In this document: positions 1 to 7,114 of the stretch, one piece after another
Position numbering within the stretch: position 1 is the stretch's first letter
How the letters are laid out: every line of letters starts with the position of its first letter
Source: Verrucomicrobiia bacterium
GTDB taxonomy: Bacteria; Verrucomicrobiota; Verrucomicrobiia; Palsa-1439
DNA: 41,081 bases
Assembly (NCBI GenBank): GCA_025056465.1
Contig: JANWVU010000003.1
Location: 1 to 41,081, forward strand
Direction: 5' to 3'
Position numbers and translations under genes: made by a program
The notes under the pieces: model-generated
Seen by the model: only the letters and a program-made list of their open reading frames with translations
Database searches by the model: none
Told to the model about the DNA's origin: nothing

Positions 1-240
1 CGCCGTCAGGTCTTAGCGAGTAGCAAATGAGCGCGACGATGACGAACGACGATGCGACCAGCTACACGGCGGAAGCTATTGGCCACCAGCGCGGCGCGAC
101 TGGTGCTGGTCCCGTGGGCGGCAACCGGTTCACGTACACGGGCCGGGAACCGCTCGGCGACACGCAGGGTCTGTACTCCTACCGCTGGCGCGTGATGGAT
201 CCGAATTTAGGCCGGTTCACCAGCGAAGACCCGCTGGGGT
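1..240 (+). repeat. RHS cassette direct repeat, copy A
   Basis: Bases 1-240 align without gaps to 6604-6843 (constant offset 6603). The first roughly 110 bases differ at a single position (84). Divergence then rises sharply in the part coding for the FTYTGRE core. The repeat includes the junction sequence GTCAGGTCTT and an in-frame stop before the ATG, so the repeated unit is larger than the coding part. Confidence 0.9.
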
Positions 241-662
241 CGTGGATGGGGTGAATACCTATCTTTATTTATGTACAGAACACGCCTTTATATGCCATTG
301 ATCCGTACGGTGAGGTTTCAATCGGACCGATCGTCAGAATCATCAGTATCATCATGAATGCAATTCTTGGCGATTGCGCTGGCGTGCCTATGGGTACTGA
401 GACAGCTCCCGTTACTGTTTCAGGCTCGTGTTATCGCGTATGTCAGCCCATGCCGGGTAGTTCCGAATGTCCCTCATGCCAGAATATGTATGGTAAGGGG
501 CATGGACAAGCAATTTACCGTTGCGAGAGCACCCTGGTAGGCAAAAAGTTTATCTTCAATCGTTGGGCTTCGCCTCCTTTTTGCGACGCTCCTCCTTGTA
601 ACAGCTCTGGCAGCTCGTCAGGTTTTCGATGCATTGAGGTGGCAGTGCATATAAGCTTTTAG
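27..662 (+). pseudogene. Orphan RHS core cassette 1 with Cys-rich tip (frameshifted)
   Basis: This is the C-terminal end of an RHS-repeat protein: the core segment (RWRVMDPNLGRFTSEDPLG) followed by a variable tip. Compared with the intact cassette at 6630, one T is missing near 240, which leads to a stop at 252-254. About 30 bases on, a 4-base TTAT duplication (near 266-273) restores the original frame, so core (27-240) and tip (270-662) share a frame but are cut by a local shift. Correcting it reads VNTYLY, then VQNTPLYAIDPYG, the usual RHS core ending. The tip after about 310 has nine cysteines and no family I recognise. A stop codon at 21-23 shows that no RHS repeats are attached upstream. 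The pair of indels could be a sequencing error, but real decay is as likely. Confidence 0.75.
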
Positions 663-705
663 AATTAGGTTTTTCGGGGTGGTATAGATAAAAGGAAAGC
701 ATGTA

Positions 706-1002
706 ATGACGACATCCTTTTTTGTTGAGCTTGGCATTTACTTGCTTGTTTGTGCTTGCTTGTGTGGGATAGCCTGCAAGACGGGACGGGACCTGAGTTT
801 TGGATTATGTATGTTTATTCCGTTCCTAAACTTTTTGCTGATAGTGTACTTGGCGTTTAGCACATGGCCCATTGAGCGAGAAATTGGAGAACTTCGCGCC
901 CGACTTGATCACGAACGAGAACTGGCAAGCCATCGGGGTCAGGTCGGGCAACTAGCGGATGAGTGCCACCCCGACAGATACCAACGCCACCGCTTACGCT
1001 AA
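706..1002 (+). CDS. Small membrane protein after RHS cassette 1, truncated at cassette junction
   Basis: This 98-residue protein begins with two hydrophobic segments (about residues 4-24 and 30-52) followed by a charged helix rich in E and R. A purine-rich ribosome site (AAAGGAAAG) precedes the ATG. It starts 43 bases after the tip of cassette 1, the place where RHS toxin systems usually keep an immunity gene; that role is inference only. Its last 20 or so residues are encoded by the GGGGTCAGGTC junction motif and by the start of RHS cassette 2 in another frame. The natural C-terminus has therefore probably been lost. No family is recognised. Confidence 0.5.
   Translation: MTTSFFVELGIYLLVCACLCGIACKTGRDLSFGLCMFIPFLNFLLIVYLAFSTWPIEREIGELRARLDHERELASHRGQVGQLADECHPDRYQRHRLR
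935..945 (+). repeat. GGGGTCAGGTC cassette-junction motif
   Basis: The sequence GGGGTCAGGTC lies 14 bases before the start of cassette 2. Related sequence occurs at the other cassette boundaries: CGTCAGGTC at 4-12 and 6607-6615, the inverted GGGGTCAACTC at 5330-5340, and GGGGTCAGATC at 7535-7545. It sits inside the 3' end of the preceding membrane-protein frame. Confidence 0.6.
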
Positions 1003-1837
1003 CGAAGGGTTCGGTCGGGTGCGCGGCGCGCCCGACCGACCCGGTGTTCCAAGCCAATACCGCGACCGGCCCATCGCCGTCCGCCTATTCGCTTACAACA
1101 TCGGCGTCACCAAATGTAACAGCGTCACCGAAATTGCCGTCTTCGAGCACTGCATCCGCGACGACCTCAATGAACGCGCCCTCCGCCGGCTCGCCGTCTT
1201 GCGCCCCCTCAAAGTCGTCATCGAAAACTACCCTGAATCTCAAATCGAAATGCTCGAAGCCGTGAGCAACCCCGAAGACCCCAGCGCGGGAACGCGCCAA
1301 GTTCCGTTCTGGCGTGTCATTTACATTGAACAGAACGACTTCCGTGAAGTTCTACCGCCCAAGTGCTACCGGCTCAGCCCCGGCACCGAAGTCCGGCTGC
1401 GCTGCGCGTACCTCATCACCTGTACCGGCATCGTCAAAGAGCCGCAGACCTGTGCCGTCGTCGAAGTACAAGCCACCTACGACCCAGCCATGCGCGGCGG
1501 CAACACCCCCGACGGTCAGAAAGTCAATGCGACTCTGCATCGGGTTTCAGCCGCCCACGCCGTGGATGCCGAGTGCCGGCTATACGACAAACTGTTCACC
1601 TGCCAGGAAACGGACGCCGATGGTGGTTTCAAGAAGAACCTCAATCCCCACTCGATAGAAATCGTTACCGGCAGATGCGAACCGAGCCTTAGCACAGCGG
1701 TACCGGCAGAACGATACAAGTTTGAACGGCTCGGCTGCTTCGCACTCGATTCCGACTCTCACCCCGGCATGCTGGTCTTTAATCGCGTCGTGACTCCTAA
1801 AGAAGCCTGGGCGAAGATTGAGAAGAGAAAAAAGTAA
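959..1837 (+). CDS. RHS-head / glutaminyl-tRNA synthetase C-terminal chimera
   Basis: Residues 1-24 match the start of the RHS cassettes (MSATPTDTNATAY, then FGRVRGA). From about residue 27 to the end, the protein matches the C-terminal half of bacterial GlnRS. Landmarks are IGVTK, a CIRDDLNERA-like segment, VVIENYP, a GTRQVPF-type segment, YIEQNDFRE, VSAAHAV, RLYDKLF, EPSL, FERLG, VFNRVV and the terminal AWAKIEK. This half holds the end of the catalytic core and both anticodon-binding beta barrels. The HIGH and KMSKS catalytic motifs are absent, so it cannot aminoacylate as it stands. The frame stays open for about 265 GlnRS-like residues although the sequence is divergent, which hints at some constraint or recent loss. 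Its + strand is more C-rich than its neighbours. It is either a recombination relic or an expressed anticodon-binding protein. Confidence 0.8.
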   Translation: MSATPTDTNATAYANEGFGRVRGAPDRPGVPSQYRDRPIAVRLFAYNIGVTKCNSVTEIAVFEHCIRDDLNERALRRLAVLRPLKVVIENYPESQIEMLEAVSNPEDPSAGTRQVPFWRVIYIEQNDFREVLPPKCYRLSPGTEVRLRCAYLITCTGIVKEPQTCAVVEVQATYDPAMRGGNTPDGQKVNATLHRVSAAHAVDAECRLYDKLFTCQETDADGGFKKNLNPHSIEIVTGRCEPSLSTAVPAERYKFERLGCFALDSDSHPGMLVFNRVVTPKEAWAKIEKRKK

Positions 1838-1872
1838 CCGATCAACTGTAGAGGAACAACAAACTTCGTAAG

Positions 1873-3012
1873 ATGCGCGCTGTGACAATCACCTTGCTGA
1901 ATACTAGAAGTGATGCGGAACGAATTCGCGCAATTTGGCATATGTTGAACTCTTCGCAGGAGGTTTCCTACTTTTTGTCTGTAGGTTGGGTGGAAAACTG
2001 GCTCGCAACCCTGCCGGAGGATGTATCGGTCTCACTGGCTGTCATATCACAAGCAGAAACACCAGTAGGTGCATTTTTCATAGGCAAATCGCGCGTTGTG
2101 CGCAAACGGGTTTTCAGAAGCCAAGCCGTTTTTTTGAATACCACTGGGATGCCGGAGTATGACGCCCTGTGTATTGAGTACAATGGAATTCCGTTGACCG
2201 ACGGGCACAAATGCGATTTAATGGACATTATTGAGTCCCTCCCAATTGACTGGGACGAGATATTTTTCCCTGCCCTCGACTCCAAAGCATTTCCGGCTAA
2301 TTCTCTGGACACATTAAGACCGCCGTATGTGCTCGTAGTCGATAAGGTTGTCCCCTCGCCCTATGTTGATCTCCAATCTGTTCGAGAAGCTAAAGATGGC
2401 TACATTTCGCTGCTTAGTGCGAACACACGCCAACAGATTCGCCGCTCATATCGACGTTATCAAGAGAAAGGCCCGCTGAACTGTCGTGCGGCAGCGAATG
2501 CTGCTGAAGCTCATGATATGCTCGCCGAATTGATACGACTTCATCAGGCAACTTGGATGGCGAGAGGTAAACCAGGAGCGTTTGCATCAGCCTATTTTCG
2601 AAAGTTTCACGAACGATTAATCGAAACTCGATTTCACACCGGGGAAATTCAGCTATTGCGCATCTCCTTTGGAAACACGGTCGTTGGTTATCTGTACAAT
2701 TTTATTTTTCGCAGGCGTGTCCTATTCTACCAAAGCGGACTTGCATACACTACTGATCCGCACTGCAAGCCCGGGTTGGTTTGCCATGTGGAAGCCGTGC
2801 GTGTGAATGCTGAGGCTGGCAATCTGACGTATGATTTTTTGGGTGGAGAGAGCCGTTACAAACTCAGTTTAGCCACACACCAGAACCGATTGATCTGGGT
2901 ACGAATCCAGAAGCCAAGGATGAAATTCAAAATTGAAAGAAAATTGAGAGCTATAAAGCAGTTGCTAATCGCTTGGCGTTCAAGCCGAAAGCAGAATATA
3001 TATGAGCAGTAA
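1873..3012 (+). CDS. BioF2/FemAB-type GNAT acyltransferase
   Basis: This 379-residue protein resembles the BioF2-like (Acetyltransf_6) group related to FemAB and CelD. It has an N-terminal half with strands and helices, then a LSANTRQQIRRSYRRY segment at about residues 177-192 and a helix ending LHQATWMARGKPGAF. The strongly typical C-terminal acceptor region reads VVGYLYNF, then FYQSGL, then YDFLGG. Family members transfer acyl or aminoacyl groups during polysaccharide or cell-wall assembly. It begins 35 bases after the GlnRS chimera and is followed by an acetyltransferase-like gene and a polysaccharide deacetylase, which supports a role in exopolysaccharide modification. The substrate is unknown. 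No clear ribosome site precedes the ATG. Confidence 0.7.
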   Translation: MRAVTITLLNTRSDAERIRAIWHMLNSSQEVSYFLSVGWVENWLATLPEDVSVSLAVISQAETPVGAFFIGKSRVVRKRVFRSQAVFLNTTGMPEYDALCIEYNGIPLTDGHKCDLMDIIESLPIDWDEIFFPALDSKAFPANSLDTLRPPYVLVVDKVVPSPYVDLQSVREAKDGYISLLSANTRQQIRRSYRRYQEKGPLNCRAAANAAEAHDMLAELIRLHQATWMARGKPGAFASAYFRKFHERLIETRFHTGEIQLLRISFGNTVVGYLYNFIFRRRVLFYQSGLAYTTDPHCKPGLVCHVEAVRVNAEAGNLTYDFLGGESRYKLSLATHQNRLIWVRIQKPRMKFKIERKLRAIKQLLIAWRSSRKQNIYEQ

Positions 3013-3048
3013 AGCCCATTTTTCTGGATTTCTCGTAACCGATCGGGG

Positions 3049-3699
3049 GTGCTCTTGAATGCCAATGTGATTCTCTTGCCCGTAAAGCATGGCAGAAATT
3101 TTCTACGCGACAAGATCGCATGGATCCGAAGGAAAATTCTTCTCGAGTGTTGTCTTCCTACTGGCACGGTCTGTAATGCAGCCATTCCGGTTATCTATAG
3201 GTTCGGCAGCGAATCTGATGTCAACAGGCTTACACTGACTGCCCATGACTATGACGAAGAGGCAAAACGGTTTGCCATAGAGCGGCTTCGATCCGGCGAT
3301 AGACTGGTTCTTGGAGAATATCTAGGAGATATCGTATTCTATGGATGGATTATGTTTGGGCAGATGGATTTGGGCTATCGAAGCTACAGGCCAATTTCGA
3401 AGGATACAGCCTATGTTTACAAACTGTTTACCGTGAAGGAGCATCGCGGGCGTCGCGTATTGCCCGGGTTTTACCGGTTCGTCGCAATGCAACTTGAGGA
3501 AATAGGAATCAAACGGATGCTCTGCTGGGTCAACAGCACAAATGTTCCGTCACTCAAATCGCATACACGCTGTGGATTTCTGCCCATTGGCAGTTTTTAC
3601 GAGATTCAGTTGTTTGGGAAGACGCATTATGTTTTAACTCGGCAAGCACGCCTTTCTATTGGTGACCAGACACAAGCGATTCCAAGGAAAAGAGAATGA
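3049..3699 (+). CDS. GNAT-like N-acetyltransferase
   Basis: This 216-residue protein starts at GTG after a CGGGGG purine run. The C-terminal half has a GNAT-like layout: a beta strand YVYKLFTV, an EHRGRRVLPG loop in the position of the acetyl-CoA-binding Q/RxxGxG/A motif, a helix VAMQLEEIGI, a strand MLCWVNSTN and a helix with NVPSLKSHTRCGF. The last element is the usual 'N..S...Y...GF' signature of the family. The N-terminal 60 residues are unassigned and the start is uncertain. Its stop overlaps the next ATG by four bases (ATGA), so it is co-translated with the deacetylase. It probably acts in the same glycan pathway. Confidence 0.6.
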   Translation: MLLNANVILLPVKHGRNFLRDKIAWIRRKILLECCLPTGTVCNAAIPVIYRFGSESDVNRLTLTAHDYDEEAKRFAIERLRSGDRLVLGEYLGDIVFYGWIMFGQMDLGYRSYRPISKDTAYVYKLFTVKEHRGRRVLPGFYRFVAMQLEEIGIKRMLCWVNSTNVPSLKSHTRCGFLPIGSFYEIQLFGKTHYVLTRQARLSIGDQTQAIPRKRE

Positions 3700-4712
3700 A
3701 TAAGCGAGAAATGTTGGCATCGCAATTTCGCCGACTGGGCATTTTGTGGCTGTTGGAGCAGTTTCGGTTGCGCCGTGGTTTGCTGGTGGTCAACTATCAT
3801 CGTATTGGGGCTTACGAGGGCAATCAGTTCGATGACGGCGTGTTTTCGGGGACGCCTGAGGATTTTGAAGCGCAGGTGGTGTACTTGCGCAAGCATTTCC
3901 GCCTCTTACGTTTGGATGAAGTTCTAGAATTCTCTCGTGCTGGGTTTCAATTTCCGGAACCCTGTGCTCTGATCACTTTCGACGACGGTTATCGTGACAA
4001 CTTTGATCTGGCTTTTCCCATCCTTCGCAAGCACGGTGTATCGGCGGTGTTCTTTGTGCCCACAGATTACATTGAAAACCCACGTTTACCTTGGTGGGAT
4101 CACATCGCCTACGTCGTCAAAAAGACGCAACTTAGAACGCTCTCGCTGAGAACCACACCACCTATGACGATTGACTTAACCACAACGTCTCGGAGGAAGG
4201 CTATCTTCCAAATCCTTCGGGCTTACAAAACCGCCAACAAGGCCGACGAAGCAAGATTTCTATCTTCGCTAGAAGAAGCCTGCGAGGTGCGCGTGGATCG
4301 CGCAACCTTGGGGCGCGAATTGTTTATGTCGTGGAGTGATTTGCGCCAAATGGCTGATTCCGGCATGAGCATTGGCTCGCATACGCACACCCATCAGATT
4401 CTCGCACAACTGCCGGTGGCTGATCAGCGGCGCGAGCTTCGCCTATCACGGGATCTGTTAGAGATTAACCTAAAGAAATCTGTTTTAGCTGTTTCATATC
4501 CTGTGGGAGGGAGGGATAAATTCACGGTGACCACCAAGCGGCTATGTCGCGAAGAGGGCTACGAACTTGGTTTTTCGTTCTACGGGGGCATTAACCGCCC
4601 CCGACAGACAGATTCCCTCGACATCAAACGCATTGGAATTGAAATAACTGATGGTCCATTGCTGCCGCGTACTCGAATGGTTTTGACAACTGTCTTCGGA
4701 AGGACCTTCTAG
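3696..4712 (+). CDS. Polysaccharide deacetylase family protein (NodB domain)
   Basis: This 338-residue protein has a carbohydrate esterase 4 (NodB) domain. Motif 1, TFDDGY, falls at about residues 94-99 and supplies the catalytic and metal-binding aspartates. Motif 2, SHTHTH, lies at about 228-233 and gives metal-binding histidines. A late AVSYPVGG segment fits the motif 3 position. Such enzymes remove N-acetyl groups from GlcNAc-containing polymers. The protein lacks an obvious signal peptide, and its N-terminal VNYHRI segment is typical of deacetylases in exopolysaccharide clusters. It is the last gene of a three-gene set, and ten bases after its stop a decayed GlnRS fragment begins, so the unit is tightly flanked by GlnRS remnants. 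Confidence 0.85.
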   Translation: MNKREMLASQFRRLGILWLLEQFRLRRGLLVVNYHRIGAYEGNQFDDGVFSGTPEDFEAQVVYLRKHFRLLRLDEVLEFSRAGFQFPEPCALITFDDGYRDNFDLAFPILRKHGVSAVFFVPTDYIENPRLPWWDHIAYVVKKTQLRTLSLRTTPPMTIDLTTTSRRKAIFQILRAYKTANKADEARFLSSLEEACEVRVDRATLGRELFMSWSDLRQMADSGMSIGSHTHTHQILAQLPVADQRRELRLSRDLLEINLKKSVLAVSYPVGGRDKFTVTTKRLCREEGYELGFSFYGGINRPRQTDSLDIKRIGIEITDGPLLPRTRMVLTTVFGRTF

Positions 4713-4722
4713 GGGGGCTTTT

Positions 4723-5315
4723 GCTGAACACCTCGACGCCATCAACAACCCCGAAGACCAGACAGCAGGCACCCGCAAAAGACCTATCAGCCGTGAACTC
4801 TACATCGAACAAGACGACTTCATGGAAGTCCTGCCACCCAATTTCTTCCGCCTAAAACCCGACGGCGAAGTCCGCTAGAAATACGCCAACATCATCAAGT
4901 GCGACGATGTCATCTAAGACGCCACCGGCAACGTCATCGAACTCCGCTGCACAGCCGACCTCACTAGCGAGACCGGTGGCGCCACTGCCGATAGGAAATC
5001 AAAGGCACCATCCACGGGGTCAGCGCCCAGCACTGCATCGAAGCCGAGTACCGGCTTTACCACCGTCTCTCAACCGAGGCCAAGCCCGATGCCGACGGCG
5101 ATTTCAAGAAACACCTCAACCAGCATAGCCCCGACATTGTCACCGCAAAGTGCGAACCGAGCCTCACCAACGCGAAGCCCAAACTCCGGGACCAATTCGA
5201 GCGGCTAGCCTATTTTGCCGTCTACCTCTATAGCAAAACCGGCAAGCTGGTCTTCAATCGGACGATCACCTTGAAAGACACTTGGGCCAAAATTGAAAAG
5301 AAGGGGAACTCATGA
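4723..5315 (+). pseudogene. Decayed GlnRS C-terminal fragment
   Basis: Translating from 4723 gives HLDAINNPED, ELYIEQDDFMEVLPP and FFRLKPDGEVR, then a TAG stop (4876-4878) and a TAA stop (4915-4917). After a frameshift between about 4950 and 4998, the text continues as KGTIHGVSAQH, EAEYRLYHRL, DADGDFKKHLNQ, CEPSL, FERLAYFAV, KLVFNRTITLKDTWAKIEKK, and ends at 5315. This is the anticodon-binding half of glutaminyl-tRNA synthetase. It starts later in the protein than the fragment at 959-1837. The two copies agree at roughly six residues in ten over the best segments by eye, so they are not a recent duplication. Confidence 0.85.
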
Positions 5316-5317
5316 AA

Positions 5318-5340
5318 TTCAAGTTTCAAGAGTTGACCCC
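5318..5340 (-). repeat. Left copy of 23-base inverted repeat (junction motif)
   Basis: Read on the minus strand this is GGGGTCAACTC followed by TTGAAACTTGAA. It matches 7535-7557 at 21 of 23 positions, differing only at two central bases. It begins three bases after the stop of the GlnRS pseudogene and ends 11 bases before RHS cassette 3. With its partner it brackets cassettes 3 and 4. Confidence 0.8.
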
Positions 5341-5351
5341 CATGACCTCGA

Positions 5352-5891
5352 ATGAGCGCGACACCGAGAGACACCGATGCGACCGCCTTCGCCTACGAAG
5401 CGTTCGGCCGAGTGCGCGGCGCGACCGGTGCCGGCCCGGTCTGCGGAAAGCGCTTCACCTACACCGGTAGGGAACCGCTCGGCGACACGCAGGGTCTCTA
5501 CTACTACTACTACTACCGCTGGCGCGTGATGGATCCCAATGCGGGCCGCTTCACCAGCGAGGGTCTGCTGGGATTTGTGGATGGGGTGAGTCGTCAAAAT
5601 TATGCCCCTCTAGATCCCCGTTACTTTATAGATGTCTTCGCCTTGAGCGTGGCGTCCAGTCCAATTTCAGCTACCTCAATCCCTCTCGGCTTTTGGAATG
5701 TAATCGGATCGAGTTTTTTGCTGCGACTTCGTGGGTACCTTTTAGCTCGAGCATCGGCTTCTATGCTGTTGACACCCCTTCAGCGGTTGGCTGGGTGTCC
5801 CGCTTGTCTGCGTGTTCCAATGTCATTGGAAACAACCGGTTACCGAGATTGTCACCGAAAGACGCATGCGTTTTCAGTGGGGCACGTATGA
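5352..5891 (+). CDS. Orphan RHS core cassette 3
   Basis: This 179-residue frame contains the RHS core: the EAFGRVRGATGAGP head, FTYTGREPLGDTQGL, a run of six tyrosines, then RWRVMDPNAGRFTSEGLLGFVDG. The usual sequence at this point has two or three tyrosines, so a TAC repeat at about 5500-5517 has grown by three codons. The DPLG motif is altered to GLLG. After about residue 83 the tip diverges, and its present frame looks unnatural, whereas another frame further on (to 6015) reads plausibly. A shift inside the tip is therefore likely. An in-frame stop lies nine bases before the ATG, so no RHS repeat barrel is attached. Confidence 0.65.
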   Translation: MSATPRDTDATAFAYEAFGRVRGATGAGPVCGKRFTYTGREPLGDTQGLYYYYYYRWRVMDPNAGRFTSEGLLGFVDGVSRQNYAPLDPRYFIDVFALSVASSPISATSIPLGFWNVIGSSFLLRLRGYLLARASASMLLTPLQRLAGCPACLRVPMSLETTGYRDCHRKTHAFSVGHV

Positions 5892-6015
5892 GTGTTGGGA
5901 CGATTGTAACGGGACTTATTGGTTGGAACAGCGGAGCGAATTTACCACGGAACTACGTAATCGGTGGCGTAGGCGATCGGATTGGAAAACGACCGAGTTT
6001 TCTTCTATAAGCTAG
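5774..6015 (+). pseudogene. Out-of-frame tail of RHS cassette 3 tip
   Basis: In the frame ending at 6015 the sequence reads VTEIVTERRMRF, GTYECWDDCNGTYWLEQ, FTTELRNRW and WKTTEFSSIS, then a stop. The composition (aromatic, charged, paired cysteines) is protein-like, more so than the overlapping frame of the cassette 3 core, which ends at 5891. Upstream stops in this frame (5743, 5770) rule out an independent long gene. I read it as the original end of the cassette 3 tip after one or more indels. Confidence 0.4.
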
Positions 6016-6030
6016 TGTTTACCTGCTTCG

Positions 6031-6573
6031 ATGCTATCGCCACAGACCATAAGTTGGTTGATGTTGGCTGCAGGGTTGAGCGGGTGGATGTGCGGCTGCT
6101 CGCGGCCATCCTCGACATCAGATTGGTTGCGCGACGAAGAGGAACGTCTGGAATTGCAGTTGCAGGCGAATCCTTCGGATTGTGTAGCGAACGAACAACT
6201 CTCGGTAATCTATACAGCGCGAGCCGTCGCTGCAGACCACGCGCAGCACGCGGATAGATTGGCCTTGCGTGAACGCGCGCTGAGTATGGTCCGCGTTGCC
6301 TTGGGCTGTGTCACAAATCCGACGCAGAGGGTATTTCTCGCCTTTCGCTTGGAAGCACTCGGTGCGCGGGAGGAAGCATTACCGATCTACCGTTCATTTC
6401 TGGAAAGCACCACTGGTTCTGAAGGAGAAATAGATCGGTCGTTGGTTGCGAGTCCTGAGATATATCGGCAGTTGTTGCATGAGCAACAGGAACTAAGGCG
6501 TGAGGTTCAGCGGCGCCTTGCCAGGTCGAACGGCATCGACGAACTGGGCCAGATCTCGGGAACCAGCCGATAA
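6031..6573 (+). CDS. Putative lipoprotein with helical repeat-like region
   Basis: This is a 180-residue protein. The N-terminus (SWLMLAAGLSGWMCGCSRP) fits a lipoprotein signal with MCGC as lipobox, so it is probably anchored in a membrane with its body in the periplasm. The rest is helical and rich in E, R and L, with a stretch (VFLAFRLEALGAREEALPIYRSFLE) like a tetratricopeptide unit. It starts 15 bases after the tail of RHS cassette 3, so an immunity or accessory role to that cassette is possible but unproven. No clear ribosome site is seen. A 30-base gap separates it from the next repeated junction at 6604. Confidence 0.6.
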   Translation: MLSPQTISWLMLAAGLSGWMCGCSRPSSTSDWLRDEEERLELQLQANPSDCVANEQLSVIYTARAVAADHAQHADRLALRERALSMVRVALGCVTNPTQRVFLAFRLEALGAREEALPIYRSFLESTTGSEGEIDRSLVASPEIYRQLLHEQQELRREVQRRLARSNGIDELGQISGTSR

Positions 6574-6603
6574 AGTGGACCGGTAACCGAAAGTAAAAGC
6601 TGC

Positions 6604-6843
6604 CGCCGTCAGGTCTTAGCGAGTAGCAAATGAGCGCGACGATGACGAACGACGATGCGACCAGCTACACGGCGGAAGCTTTTGGCCACCAGCGCGGCGC
6701 GACGGGTGCCGGCCCCATCGGTGGCAAGCGCTGTATGCACACCGGTAGGGAACCGCTTAGCGGCATGCAAGGTCTCTACTACTACCGCTGGCGCGTGATG
6801 GATCCGAATTTGGGCCGGTTCACCAGCGAAGACCCGCTAGGGT
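6604..6843 (+). repeat. RHS cassette direct repeat, copy B
   Basis: This is the partner of bases 1-240 in the same orientation. The first roughly 110 bases are nearly identical, including the GTCAGGTCTTAGCGAGTAG junction. The later part instead shares details with cassette 3 (5352), for example ACCGGTAGGGAA and GGTCTCTACTACTAC, so the unit is a mosaic. A direct repeat of this length could support deletion or duplication of the 6.6 kb between the copies. Confidence 0.85.
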
Positions 6844-7097
6844 TCGTGGATGGGGTGAATGTTTATGCTTACGCAGTCGCTCGTCCTTTGCGATTGAAGG
6901 ACCCCAGTGGTCGTGCGGCGACTCCGATAGCAGACCAGACTACGTGTCAAGACCGATGCGGTCGAGTGCCTTGTCCGTTATTAAGAAGGAACCAGTGTTT
7001 GCGTACCTGTTACGCATGCTGTATCGGATGCGGCGATGATCCGAACTGTCATGATGCGTGCATTGCAGCTCATGTGCTCTGCTGTATGGGTCGATAA
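6630..7097 (+). CDS. Orphan RHS core cassette 4 with 12-cysteine tip
   Basis: This 155-residue frame is the only undamaged cassette. Residues 1-90 are RHS core (EAFGHQRGATGAGP, YYYRWRVMDPNLGRF, TSEDPLGFVDGVNVYAY, KDPSG). Residues 105-155 form a tip with 12 cysteines arranged as CxxxC, CYACC, CGDDPNC, CxxxC and a final CC, which suggests a disulphide-rich or metal-binding extracellular domain of unknown kind. The tip's composition differs from the core, as in polymorphic toxin systems. An in-frame stop precedes the ATG within the repeated junction. A four-helix membrane protein follows after 17 bases. Confidence 0.75.
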   Translation: MSATMTNDDATSYTAEAFGHQRGATGAGPIGGKRCMHTGREPLSGMQGLYYYRWRVMDPNLGRFTSEDPLGFVDGVNVYAYAVARPLRLKDPSGRAATPIADQTTCQDRCGRVPCPLLRRNQCLRTCYACCIGCGDDPNCHDACIAAHVLCCMGR

Positions 7098-7114
7098 ATG
7101 CCCTCCTCAATGCC

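Noticed and set aside
4907-5128. Plus-strand frame of 73 codons within the GlnRS pseudogene
   Set aside because: It reads proline- and arginine-rich nonsense; the GlnRS-like text is in other frames.
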